From GCA-2715645 sp042095375 (lineage in GTDB: Bacteria > Bacteroidota > Bacteroidia > Cytophagales > MED-G16): DNA of 64,000 bases. Position numbers and translations under genes: made by a program. The notes beneath the pieces are model-generated. The model did no database searches. It was not told where the DNA came from and saw nothing but the letters and a program-made list of their open reading frames with translations. How positions within the stretch are numbered: position 1 is the stretch's first letter; each line of letters starts with the position of its first letter. Shown one piece after another: positions 27,101 through 34,837 of this stretch. The stretch spans positions 32,303-96,302 of the forward strand of contig JBELBJ010000004.1 in assembly GCA_042095375.1 (NCBI GenBank), read 5' to 3'.

Positions 27101-27418
27101 AGTTACAACAACCTCCTGAAGTTCTTCAACATCAGAACTCATAACCACATCTATCACTGATCTAGTACCTACCTCAATTTCTTGAGCAGAAAGACCAATG
27201 AACGAAAACACTAGGACACCACCATCGGTAGGCACATCTAACTTGAAGTTTCCATCAATGTCAGTTGTTGTACCTGTTGTAGTACCCTGCAGGATTACGT
27301 TAACACCTGGAAGTCCACTACCGTCTTCTTCCGATGAAACCGTACCTGATATAGTTCTGTCTTGGGCCCACAAATTGGTAGCCAAAAACAAGAAACTAAC
27401 TAGTAAAATTCTCAACAT
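24194..27418 (-). CDS. SusC/RagA family TonB-linked outer-membrane protein
   Basis: TonB-dependent channel of 1074 residues that takes up oligomers delivered by SusD. Signal peptide 1-18 (ending NLWA). A carboxypeptidase-regulatory-like domain (about 22-105) has GLPGVNVILQGTTTGTTTDI. Then the SusC hallmark EVVVTALGITKEKAALGYAV, the plug (about 110-240) with RGYSSISGSNQPLFVLDGVPI, and a 22-strand-type barrel. It ends in an aromatic strand, GATLSFTF, as required for barrel insertion. First gene of a three-gene operon. Codon and base composition stand out as GC-richer than the surroundings, which fits very high expression or acquisition. Confidence 0.95.
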   Translation of the reverse strand: MLRILLVSFLFLATNLWAQDRTISGTVSSEEDGSGLPGVNVILQGTTTGTTTDIDGNFKLDVPTDGGVLVFSFIGLSAQEIEVGTRSVIDVVMSSDVEELQEVVVTALGITKEKAALGYAVTSVGGEQLEARPEADIARLLRGKVPGVDITSTSGIVGTGTNIIIRGYSSISGSNQPLFVLDGVPIDASTFADRSFSSGGSTSSSRFLDLDPNNVADVSVLKGLAATVLYGEAGRNGVILITTKTGSGAGPSNNKKVEVSFNQSYFVNEVASMPDDQDNWGNGWQNYASGAFSNWGAPLSGGAYARNGKNGVDENGTIGHPYDRSALNAAFPELVGARWPYQAYDNLQNFFVQGSQKNSSIGIAANVGSNSSIKANYGWTRDEGYVPNNNYTKHNFSLGSSTQLSNGLKINSTFNYIQSETMKPMSSPIYSSNPSGPSLFSNVLYTPRSWSLTGLPNTNPTDNSSVYYRPDNIIQHPYWTIDNTSDRDNIERFIGNIALSYEIADFLNVTYRLGIDHYNMMKNYRVNKGGPQRPDGEYQTSNRSNTITDQQLNLNGAVELSADLDLDFLVGANLKSIEYERHTINSTEQFVYNLFTHNNFITTTASSYVFAENTYGAFANISLGYQDWAFLSASARNDWTSTLEPENRAVLYPSASISVLPFEAAGLTSDMLNYLKVRVGYGTSAGYPSPYSTRGTLDTYTKLFQTASGTIMNSNAVSNFYANPNLKPEIHKELELGIEGRFWKNRIGIDVSLYSKDSEDLIIDLELDPSTGYTSSTVNSAAINNKGIEAIVNVIPVQTQNFTWDISANFTLNRSEVTKIADGIDQVLIAGASFLGNFAKPGLPYNMIWGAPILRYYTDPNTTVEDIPYDKRKDYSPVTSSAGIYQYAGSDGFIGDPNPDYVVNVTNTISYKWITLRAQVDHTVGGDIWGGTASTLTGRGILESTGFDRFVPVVVSGVDKDGNPNKVQVTPNAHYWRDTGVWYDENRIFDASTIRLREISLSLVAPKSWLNGTPFGRASLTISGQNLWHLAYNFPSSSNMDPEVLSLGVGNGKGFDRTTGPTSKKYGATLSFTF

Positions 27419-27718
27419 AAGTATATTTAGTTTAAGTTGATAAAATATTTAACATAAAATTAACCTCTAAAAATAAACAATTTTCCTTCCAAACGGAAAA
27501 AAACGGTAAAATTAATAGAAGTAAATAAAAAACCCCTAAAAGGCAAAAAACCCTTTAAAGGACAAAAAAGGCTAAAAATTCTATTTTAGCCTTAAATATT
27601 TTGTAATTAAATCGAGTCAAATATAAAGAAGAATTTGATATTTTAGTAATTATTAACAAATATTTAACTTGATGTTAAGAAGGTGTTAAATCCTAAATCC
27701 AGTTATTATTAAAAATAA
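27419..27718. other. 300-base intergenic region before susC
   Basis: No gene is visible. The half near the OmpA-like gene holds the stacked terminator described at 27521-27593. The half near susC (27419-27510) must hold the susC promoter and leader, but I find no exact TTTG/TAnnTTTG pair on the minus strand; TAATTTTA around 27455-27465 is only a partial match. A short repeated AACGGAAAA/AACGGTAAA stretch lies at 27492-27511. Confidence 0.6.
27521..27593 (-). terminator. Stacked intrinsic terminators behind the OmpA-like gene
   Basis: On the minus strand a perfect ten-base-pair hairpin (arms AAGGCTAAAA at 27568-27577 and TTTTAGCCTT at 27584-27593, loop of six) runs straight into a T-run. It is followed by two more modules, each a short CCT/AGG stem and six T (CCTTTAAAGGGTTTTTT and CCTTTTAGGGGTTTTTT). 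Together they should insulate susC from the upstream operon. The first hairpin is convincing; the other two are weak on their own. Confidence 0.7.
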
Positions 27719-29617
27719 TTAATTTGATTTAGAAATTATTTTGAATTCAATTCTTCTATTCTCTTTTTTTCTATTCAGATCCGTACCTACATAAATTGGC
27801 ATTTCATTTCCATAAGCAATATGGGTAATTTGTTCAGAGCCATAATCATATTTATCTATGAGGTATTTATATACATTGAATGCTCTGCGTCTAGACAAAT
27901 CCATGTTGTATTCATCAGTACCCGAATCATCAGTATGACCGGAAATTTCTACTTTTACAGATGGATTTGTAATTAACCAGTTAGCTAATATATCGAGTTG
28001 ACTTTTAGATTCTTGATATAATTGATCGTCATCTAAATCAAAATAGATGTTTTTGACATCTAATTTTAGCCCTAAATTCAATGGTTCTAAATAAATATTT
28101 TTTGTAAAAGAGATTTTTTCATTAAAAGAAAATACATTATAATTATACCCTTCAGATTTAACATAAATTTCATATTTCATTCCACTATTTAACAGGAAAT
28201 GAAATTCTTCGTTTGAAGTTTTAGAATTAAACTTATCTATTTTATCAGTCGAAAAGTTTTTAATCTCAATATCCCAAGGAATTTGTTTTTCAGTTTTCCT
28301 GTCTAATACTTTACCAAAGAAATAAAAAATATCTTCATTCAATACTGAGCTTTCTAAAGCAGCATAATAAATTTGACTACTTTTAACTTTTTCATCAATA
28401 TATTTCTCATTAGTGTAAAAAATTGTTTTACCATCTTCAGAAACATTTATTGAACTCTGATTAAAATGATTATTTATAGGATATCCAAAATTCGAAATAT
28501 CTTTTATAAAATTTTTATTAAACAAACCGTGATAAATATCATAACCGCCAAAAGACTTTCTTCCATTTGAAGAAAAATAGAAATCAATCATATTTTCATG
28601 TAAAAAAGGTGCAATCTCATTATTCATTGTATTTACTGAATCCCCTAAATTTTTTGCTTTACCCCAAACACTATCATTTTTTTTAGACATCCAAATATCT
28701 TTACCACCAAATCCTCCAGGTCTATTTGAAGAAAAAAATAAATAGTTGCCATCTGAAGATAAGCTAGGGTGAGATTCCCAATATTCAGAATTAATATTTT
28801 CATTTAATTTTTTTGGCCTCCCCCAAATTCCATTGTTTATTTTTGAAAAATAAAGATCACAACTTTGTCCTTTAAAACTTGAAGTACAAAAAGAAAAAAT
28901 CATTGTGTTTCTATCAGAAGAAAAAGAAATAGACCCTTCATTATTTTCAGAATTAATAGTCTCTGAAATTTTCATTATATCTCCCCAACTATTTTTATCA
29001 GATAATTTTTTTACATAATATAAATTTTCATCATCATAAATAGAAGTTCCTTCTCTTGCTGTAAAATATAATACATCACCTTTTTTATCATAAAAAGGAA
29101 AATACTTAAGAAAGAAGATATCTAAAGACTCAACTAGTTCTGGAACTACCAAAATAGAATCTTTTAAATTTTTTAAAGAAAAATTAATATTATCTAAATA
29201 ATTATCGCTCCTCTCTATTAAGATTGGGTTTTTAATTTTTGATAAATAAGGTTTTGACATAAGATACTCTCCTAAAAAAAAATACAACTCCCCTATCATA
29301 TAATTCAATCTATCCGAATCATAGTTTAATTTATTATTTAAAATATTTTTATAAATATTTATTGCTTCAGAGTAATTACCCCTTTTTTTATAAATTTCAC
29401 TAATATTAATATAAGGCAAAGCAAAGTTTGGGTCTGATTTTATAGATTTATTATACTTATCTAATGCAAATTCAAATTCTCCAATTTTAGAAAAACTTAC
29501 TCCCTCATAATAAAGCTTATTTGCTTTTTTATTTTTAGACAAAAAATTTGATTGGCAAAATGAATAATTAGAAATAAGAAAAAGGAGAGTGAAAAAAGAG
29601 TTAAAAAAAAAATTCAT
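27719..29617 (-). CDS. TPR - PD40 propeller - OmpA family outer-membrane protein
   Basis: A 632-residue envelope protein with signal peptide (MNFFFNSFFTLLFLISNYSF). Domains in order: TPR repeats (about 25-130); a WD40-like PD40 propeller (about 185-410) with repeated YLFFSSNRPGGFGGKDIW and DFYFSSNGRKSFGGYDIY motifs; a linker; and a C-terminal OmpA peptidoglycan-binding domain (about 520-630) with GHTDDSGTDEYN and LSRRRA. It anchors the outer membrane to the wall. I choose the ATG at 29615-29617, seven bases after folD, over a TTG 15 bases upstream that would overlap folD. This architecture is common in Bacteroidota. Confidence 0.9.
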   Translation of the reverse strand: MNFFFNSFFTLLFLISNYSFCQSNFLSKNKKANKLYYEGVSFSKIGEFEFALDKYNKSIKSDPNFALPYINISEIYKKRGNYSEAINIYKNILNNKLNYDSDRLNYMIGELYFFLGEYLMSKPYLSKIKNPILIERSDNYLDNINFSLKNLKDSILVVPELVESLDIFFLKYFPFYDKKGDVLYFTAREGTSIYDDENLYYVKKLSDKNSWGDIMKISETINSENNEGSISFSSDRNTMIFSFCTSSFKGQSCDLYFSKINNGIWGRPKKLNENINSEYWESHPSLSSDGNYLFFSSNRPGGFGGKDIWMSKKNDSVWGKAKNLGDSVNTMNNEIAPFLHENMIDFYFSSNGRKSFGGYDIYHGLFNKNFIKDISNFGYPINNHFNQSSINVSEDGKTIFYTNEKYIDEKVKSSQIYYAALESSVLNEDIFYFFGKVLDRKTEKQIPWDIEIKNFSTDKIDKFNSKTSNEEFHFLLNSGMKYEIYVKSEGYNYNVFSFNEKISFTKNIYLEPLNLGLKLDVKNIYFDLDDDQLYQESKSQLDILANWLITNPSVKVEISGHTDDSGTDEYNMDLSRRRAFNVYKYLIDKYDYGSEQITHIAYGNEMPIYVGTDLNRKKENRRIEFKIISKSN

Positions 29618-29624
29618 GATGACA

Positions 29625-30506
29625 TTAAGCAATATTTTTTTTATGAGCCTTTAATGTATTTAAAAGAAGAGAAGCTATAGTCATTGGGCCTACGCCGCCA
29701 GGAACAGGGGTAATAAAACTTGCTTTTTCATATACCGAATCAAAATCTACATCACCTTTTATTGCATACCCTTTTTGTTTAGAAGAATCTTTTACTCTAG
29801 TAATTCCAACATCAACAATTATTACTCCATCTTTAACCATATTTCCTTTTAAAAACCCCGGGACACCCAAAGCTGATACAATAATATCCGCGTTTCTAGT
29901 ATAAAACTCTAAATTCTTTGTTCTACTATGAACAACCGTAACAGTTGAATTTCCTATTTTAGCCTTTCTACTTAAAAGTATACTTATAGGTCTCCCCACA
30001 ATATTACTCCTACCAATTATTACGGCATTTTTACCATTCAAATCAATATTATATCTTTCAAGTAATTCAATGATTCCAAAAGGAGTAGCTGGAATAAAAC
30101 TTTCCATATTTAGTGCCATTCTACCAAAATTTTCAGGATGAAAACCATCTACGTCCTTGTCTGCACGTACTGATAACAAAACTTTTTCATCATTAATATG
30201 ATTTGGAAGAGGTAATTGTACGATGAACCCATCTATTTCTTTGTTTATATTTAGGTTTTGAATTTCCGTTAATAATTCATTTTCACTAATTGATTCCGGA
30301 AGCCGAATCAAAGAGGATTTAAAACCAACTTTTTTACAAGACAGAACTTTGTTGGTGACATAAGTTAAACTTGCACCATCTTCACCTACCAATATTGCAG
30401 CTAGATGAGGAGCCCTGTGGCCTTCTAAAATTAATTTGTCTACTTTTATTTTTATTTCTTCCTTTATCCTCTGAGAGGTTTTTTTACCGTCTAATATTTT
30501 ATTCAT
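29625..30506 (-). CDS. folD: Methylenetetrahydrofolate dehydrogenase / cyclohydrolase
   Basis: Bifunctional enzyme that interconverts methylene-, methenyl- and formyl-tetrahydrofolate with NADP. The 293 residues contain YVTNKVLSCKKVG with the catalytic lysine (about 50-62), DGFIVQLPLP, the cofactor loop GRSNIVGRPISILL, and the C-terminal PVPGGVGPMTIASLL. ATG start. It lies eight bases downstream of lepA and seven upstream of the OmpA-like gene, so it is in one transcript with both. Confidence 0.97.
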   Translation of the reverse strand: MNKILDGKKTSQRIKEEIKIKVDKLILEGHRAPHLAAILVGEDGASLTYVTNKVLSCKKVGFKSSLIRLPESISENELLTEIQNLNINKEIDGFIVQLPLPNHINDEKVLLSVRADKDVDGFHPENFGRMALNMESFIPATPFGIIELLERYNIDLNGKNAVIIGRSNIVGRPISILLSRKAKIGNSTVTVVHSRTKNLEFYTRNADIIVSALGVPGFLKGNMVKDGVIIVDVGITRVKDSSKQKGYAIKGDVDFDSVYEKASFITPVPGGVGPMTIASLLLNTLKAHKKNIA

Positions 30507-30514
30507 TATTATAA

Positions 30515-32305
30515 TTATTCTTCAATTTTTAAAACAGCAAGAAAAGCTTCTTGAGGTATTTCAACGTTACCAACTTGCCTCATCCTCTTTTTACCTTTTT
30601 TTTGCTTTTCTAATAATTTTCTCTTTCTTGTAATATCTCCACCATAACATTTTGCAGTAACATTTTTCCTTAATGCTCTAACAGTTTCTCTAGCAATTAT
30701 TTTATTTCCAATTGATGCTTGAATAGCTATTTCAAACATTTGCCTTGGAAGTAATTCTTTCAATTTTTTACATAGTTTTTTACCCCATTCAAATGCTTTT
30801 TCTTTATGGACTATCGCTGATAATGCATCAACTTTCTCTCCATTAAGTAATACATCTAATTTAACTAATTTTGATTTAACATAACCAGATAACTCATAAT
30901 CAAAAGAAGCATATCCTCTAGACGTTGATTTAAGTTTATCATAAAAATCGAAAACTATTTCTGAAAGAGGAAGATCAAATAAAAGTTCAACCCGACTCTT
31001 AGAAAGGTATACTTGATTTTTAATTGTACCTCTTTTGTCAAGACACAATTTTAAAATATTACCTATATATTCAGACTTAGTAATAATTTGAGCTTTGATA
31101 ATAGGTTCTTCTATATATGATATATTAGTAACAGGAGGCATATCAGATGGGGCAAAAATTTCAATCGTGCTTCCATCGGTTTGAAAACATTTGAATTCAA
31201 CCGAAGGAACAGTAGTGATTACTGTCATATCAAATTCCCTTTCAAGCCTTTCTTGAATTATTTCCATATGAAGCATTCCTAGAAATCCACATCTAAATCC
31301 AAAACCTAATGCAACAGAGGTTTCAGGTTGCCATACTAAAGAAGCGTCATTTAATTGTAATTTTTCTAAAGAAGCTCTTAAATCTTCGTAATCAGAGTTT
31401 TCAACAGGATAAATTCCAGCAAATACCATTGGCTTTACATCCTCAAAACCTTTAACCTCATTTTGAGTAGGGTTATCATTGTGAGTAATTGTATCTCCTA
31501 CTTTAATTTCTTTTGCTTCTTTAATTCCGGAGATTAAATAACCAACATTTCCAGCCTCCAAGAAATCTTTTGGTTCTTTTTTTATTTTTAAAATTCCAAT
31601 TTCATCTACTTTATATATTTTTTTTGTGTTTACAAATTTTACTGTATCACCCTTTTTGATTGTTCCATTAAATATTCTAAATATAACTTCAACTCCTCTG
31701 AAAGAATTAAATACTGAATCAAAAACCATTGCCTGCAAATTATCTTTAGTATCTCCCTTTGGTTTAGGAATTTTTTTTATTATTTGATCTATAATTTTAT
31801 CAATACCTATGCCATCTTTTGCACTTACATGTAAAATTTCAGATTGATCACAATCTAATAAGTCAATTATTTGATCTGAAACTTCTTCAATCATTGATCC
31901 TGGTAGGTCTATTTTATTTAAAATTGGAATTATTTCTAAACCTTGTTCTAAGGCTAAATACAAGTTTGATATTGTTTGAGCTTGAATACCTTGTGAAGCA
32001 TCAATTACTAGAAGAGCCCCCTCACAAGATGCAATAGATCTTGATACTTCATATGAAAAGTCAACGTGACCAGGAGTATCTATCAAATTTAATATGTATT
32101 CCTCATTATTAAATTTATAATTTAATTGAACAGCATGACTTTTAATTGTTATTCCTCTTTCCTTCTCAAGATCCATATCATCAAGCAATTGATCTTTCAT
32201 ATCCCTTTTATCTACGGTATTAGTATATTCTAAAAGCCTATCTGCTAATGTACTCTTACCATGATCAATATGAGCTATAATACAAAAGTTTCTAATATTT
32301 TTCAT
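30515..32305 (-). CDS. lepA: Elongation factor 4 (LepA)
   Basis: Translational GTPase related to EF-G that acts in initiation and ribosome back-translocation. The 596 residues begin MKNIRNFCIIAHIDHGKSTLADRL, carrying the G1 loop. RGITIKSHAVQL (switch I), DTPGHVDF (G3) and NKIDLPG (G4) follow. The LepA-specific C-terminal domain ends RKRKLLEKQKKGKKRMRQVG then the NVEIPQEAFLAVL block. Full length. First gene of the lepA-folD-OmpA set, with a likely promoter element 15 bases upstream. Confidence 0.97.
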   Translation of the reverse strand: MKNIRNFCIIAHIDHGKSTLADRLLEYTNTVDKRDMKDQLLDDMDLEKERGITIKSHAVQLNYKFNNEEYILNLIDTPGHVDFSYEVSRSIASCEGALLVIDASQGIQAQTISNLYLALEQGLEIIPILNKIDLPGSMIEEVSDQIIDLLDCDQSEILHVSAKDGIGIDKIIDQIIKKIPKPKGDTKDNLQAMVFDSVFNSFRGVEVIFRIFNGTIKKGDTVKFVNTKKIYKVDEIGILKIKKEPKDFLEAGNVGYLISGIKEAKEIKVGDTITHNDNPTQNEVKGFEDVKPMVFAGIYPVENSDYEDLRASLEKLQLNDASLVWQPETSVALGFGFRCGFLGMLHMEIIQERLEREFDMTVITTVPSVEFKCFQTDGSTIEIFAPSDMPPVTNISYIEEPIIKAQIITKSEYIGNILKLCLDKRGTIKNQVYLSKSRVELLFDLPLSEIVFDFYDKLKSTSRGYASFDYELSGYVKSKLVKLDVLLNGEKVDALSAIVHKEKAFEWGKKLCKKLKELLPRQMFEIAIQASIGNKIIARETVRALRKNVTAKCYGGDITRKRKLLEKQKKGKKRMRQVGNVEIPQEAFLAVLKIEE

Positions 32306-32319
32306 AATTTATTGCAGTG

Positions 32320-32327
32320 CAAAATTA
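32320..32327 (-). promoter_or_regulatory. Likely -7 promoter element of lepA
   Basis: On the minus strand TAATTTTG matches TAnnTTTG exactly and ends 15 bases before the lepA ATG. A TTTG occurs upstream but only 14 bases away instead of 19, so the -33 element is not convincing. A leader of about eight bases is implied. Confidence 0.4.
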
Positions 32328-32371
32328 GGTAATAATTTATTCAAAAATAATTATGATCTAGATAATAAAAA

Positions 32372-33211
32372 TTATCTTTTATTTTGTTTCCATCTCTTAT
32401 GAGACCATAACCAATCTGAAGGATTTTTATAAATTTCTTTCTCCAAAAAATTAACATATTTTGGGAGAATTTGGGGTTTATTTAAATCATAAGGAGGAGA
32501 ATACAATGAAAGTAACTTCATGCTATAATAGCCTCTACTTATTCTTCTCATAGTTAGAAAAAAAACTTTACAATTAATATTTTTTGGTACTAGCTCTATC
32601 CCTCTATAAAAAGCTGTTTCCTGATTTAAGAATTTTTTCCAATGCACTTTATTGTCTATCCTTGGACACTGATCAGCGGCTAATCCAATAATCTTTATTT
32701 TATGTAAATTATTATTCATATACTCAACAGATTTTTTAGCTTCAACCATTGTAATATCAAATTTTGTTCTGGTTTTATACATAATCTCATTAAAAGTCTT
32801 ATTTGTTAGATTCTTGTAAATACCAAATGTATTAACATCAAAATAAGCACCTATAGACAATAATAGCCATTCCCAATTGCATTGATGGCTACAAATTATT
32901 ACAATAGGTTTATCTTCAGATACTATTTGATTCATTTCATCCAAATTTTCAATTTGAACTCTTTTTTTTAATTCTTCTCTAGTAATAGTATAACCTTTAA
33001 CTATCTCTATGAATACATCACAAAAATTCGAATAAAAATTATTATAAATAAGATCTTTTTCCTCTCTGGTATTGTTTGGAAAAGAATTTTTAATATTTTT
33101 TTTTACAACACTTTTTCTGTAAAATTTTTTTAAAAAAAAACATAGTAAATCTGAAAGAAGATATAACAATTTGAATGGCAATAAAGAAATTATATAATAG
33201 AGGTATTTCAT
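32372..33211 (-). CDS. Lipid A biosynthesis acyltransferase (LpxL/HtrB family)
   Basis: A 279-residue inner-membrane enzyme that adds a secondary acyl chain to lipid A. One N-terminal transmembrane helix (about 5-25) is followed by the acyltransferase core with the catalytic H-X4-E motif SHQCNWEW (about 108-115) and a basic FLKKFYRKS stretch behind the membrane anchor. It ends WLWSHKRWKQ, as is typical of the family. Nine bases downstream of the PhoD gene on the same strand. Together with lpxH and rfaE1 it shows the cell makes lipopolysaccharide. Confidence 0.9.
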   Translation of the reverse strand: MKYLYYIISLLPFKLLYLLSDLLCFFLKKFYRKSVVKKNIKNSFPNNTREEKDLIYNNFYSNFCDVFIEIVKGYTITREELKKRVQIENLDEMNQIVSEDKPIVIICSHQCNWEWLLLSIGAYFDVNTFGIYKNLTNKTFNEIMYKTRTKFDITMVEAKKSVEYMNNNLHKIKIIGLAADQCPRIDNKVHWKKFLNQETAFYRGIELVPKNINCKVFFLTMRRISRGYYSMKLLSLYSPPYDLNKPQILPKYVNFLEKEIYKNPSDWLWSHKRWKQNKR

Positions 33212-33220
33212 AAAAAATAA

Positions 33221-34762
33221 TTAATCGAATGTTAGTCTATCAAGTGAATAATCTTCTGGTTCACCTTTAATTTGAACAATGTTTTTTATTGAATCACTTT
33301 TATTAAAAAGAGGATTAACATATACCCATTTTGCTATTACATTCTTATCATTAAAAGATAAAATAAGATAACCATGATCCCTTGTATTTGAATATTTTAA
33401 ATGAGGATTTATCGGACTATTTGTTATATATTTTTCATGTTCAATGATTTCATCTATTGGAGCATTTAAATATCTTTCATCAGAATTACCTGCACTAATG
33501 CTTGGAGTACCAAATTCAAATGCATATGCTTTTTTATTTGTAAAAGGAATATGATTTACTTCAAATGCCCATGACTGGTGAGTATCTCCTGTGGCAATTA
33601 CAATATTTTTTATATTATTTTTTTGAATAAAACTTGCTATCATTTCTCTTTCCTCTGGATATCCGTCCCAAGAATCCAAATTTATTTTAAAATCTTCTCT
33701 ACCATAATTTAAATAAGAAAATATGACTTGATTACCAATTAATTTCCATTTAGCTTTCGAATTTTTTAACTTATTTAAAAACCAATCAAGTTGAACTGAG
33801 CCAAGCATACTCCTTGAACTATCATATAATGAAGGGTCTTCAAGATCACTTGCTTGTTTCGTCCTTCCCTCAAACCTTTCTTCTAAAATAAGTAAATCAA
33901 CTAATTTACCATAAGAAAAATGCCTGTAAGGTTTAATATTTTCTCTAATAGGAAGCCACTCATAATATGCTTGCATTGCACTTTGCTTTCTATCAATAAA
34001 ATTCCCCTCAGATGTGACCTGATGGTTTTGAGCGCCTGTCATATAAGTATCGTTACTAGTTTCATGATCATCCCATATTACAATAAATGGATGTGATGCA
34101 TGAGCTTTAATAAGATCAGGATCAAGCCTATACTGAGAGTATCTTGTTCTATAATCTTCCAGCGAGATCAATTCTTTATCAGGAATATGTAATCTATTAA
34201 ATATACCATTACTATAATCTCTAGCTTTGTATTCATATATATAATCGCCAAGATGAATTACTGCATCCAAATTATTTTCATTTGCTAACGCAGCATAAGA
34301 ATTAAAATATCCTCTTTGATAATCACTGCAACTTATAATTGCAAAATTTAATTCATCGGAATCTAAAGACATAGTTTTAGTTTTACCAACAATAGATTTG
34401 TGACCCAAAGAGTTGAAATAATAATAATAATTTTTTCCAGGCTCTAAGCCTCTCACGTCGATTTTAATAGTAAAATCTTTATCAAGATTTGTAGTAAATT
34501 CTCCTTTTTTAAATATATTTTTAAAAGTACTATCTGATGACAAATACCACTCCCCTACAATTTCCTGATCAATAAATTTTGGAGTCACTCTTGTCCATAA
34601 TATAATTCCATCATGAAGAGGGTCTCCAGAAGCTACACCGTGATAAAAAGGAAAAGAAGACTCTAGCCTTAAGTGAGAAGTAGACTCATAAAAAATATTT
34701 ATTTTTTTTTTAGAGCAGGAAAATAAAAAAATCAATAAAAAAAAATTTCTTATATAAAGCAT
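33221..34762 (-). CDS. phoD: PhoD-family alkaline phosphatase/phosphodiesterase, lipoprotein
   Basis: Exported metallophosphatase of 513 residues that releases phosphate from organic esters. The leader ends in lipobox FSC (Cys16), so it should be a lipoprotein rather than the Tat form known from Bacillus. The N-terminal beta domain has HGVASGDP and ILWTRVTP. The PhoD core shows SCSDYQRGYFNSYA, HLGDYIYEY, WDDHETSND, GNQVIFSY and ATGDTHQSW metal-site motifs. It may help phosphate scavenging, but no pho regulatory gene is nearby. Divergent from the epimerase-CBS gene with 75 bases between. Confidence 0.9.
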   Translation of the reverse strand: MLYIRNFFLLIFLFSCSKKKINIFYESTSHLRLESSFPFYHGVASGDPLHDGIILWTRVTPKFIDQEIVGEWYLSSDSTFKNIFKKGEFTTNLDKDFTIKIDVRGLEPGKNYYYYFNSLGHKSIVGKTKTMSLDSDELNFAIISCSDYQRGYFNSYAALANENNLDAVIHLGDYIYEYKARDYSNGIFNRLHIPDKELISLEDYRTRYSQYRLDPDLIKAHASHPFIVIWDDHETSNDTYMTGAQNHQVTSEGNFIDRKQSAMQAYYEWLPIRENIKPYRHFSYGKLVDLLILEERFEGRTKQASDLEDPSLYDSSRSMLGSVQLDWFLNKLKNSKAKWKLIGNQVIFSYLNYGREDFKINLDSWDGYPEEREMIASFIQKNNIKNIVIATGDTHQSWAFEVNHIPFTNKKAYAFEFGTPSISAGNSDERYLNAPIDEIIEHEKYITNSPINPHLKYSNTRDHGYLILSFNDKNVIAKWVYVNPLFNKSDSIKNIVQIKGEPEDYSLDRLTFD

Positions 34763-34822
34763 ATCTACAATTTAATAACTATGAATTATAAATCATATAG
34801 ATTAAAAAATTAGTAATTAATT

Positions 34823-34830
34823 TATATTTG
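34823..34830 (+). promoter_or_regulatory. -7 promoter element of the epimerase-CBS operon
   Basis: TATATTTG fits TAnnTTTG exactly and ends seven bases before the ATG at 34838. Transcription would start at or within a few bases of the ATG, so the message would be leaderless or nearly so. No TTTG at the -33 position (34800-34803 reads GATT). Confidence 0.5.
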
Positions 34831-34837
34831 TTAACTA

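Noticed and set aside
27719..29617. Lipoprotein signal on the OmpA-like protein (Cys near residue 17)
   Set aside because: The residues before the cysteine (YSF) do not fit a lipobox; a normal signal peptide is more likely.
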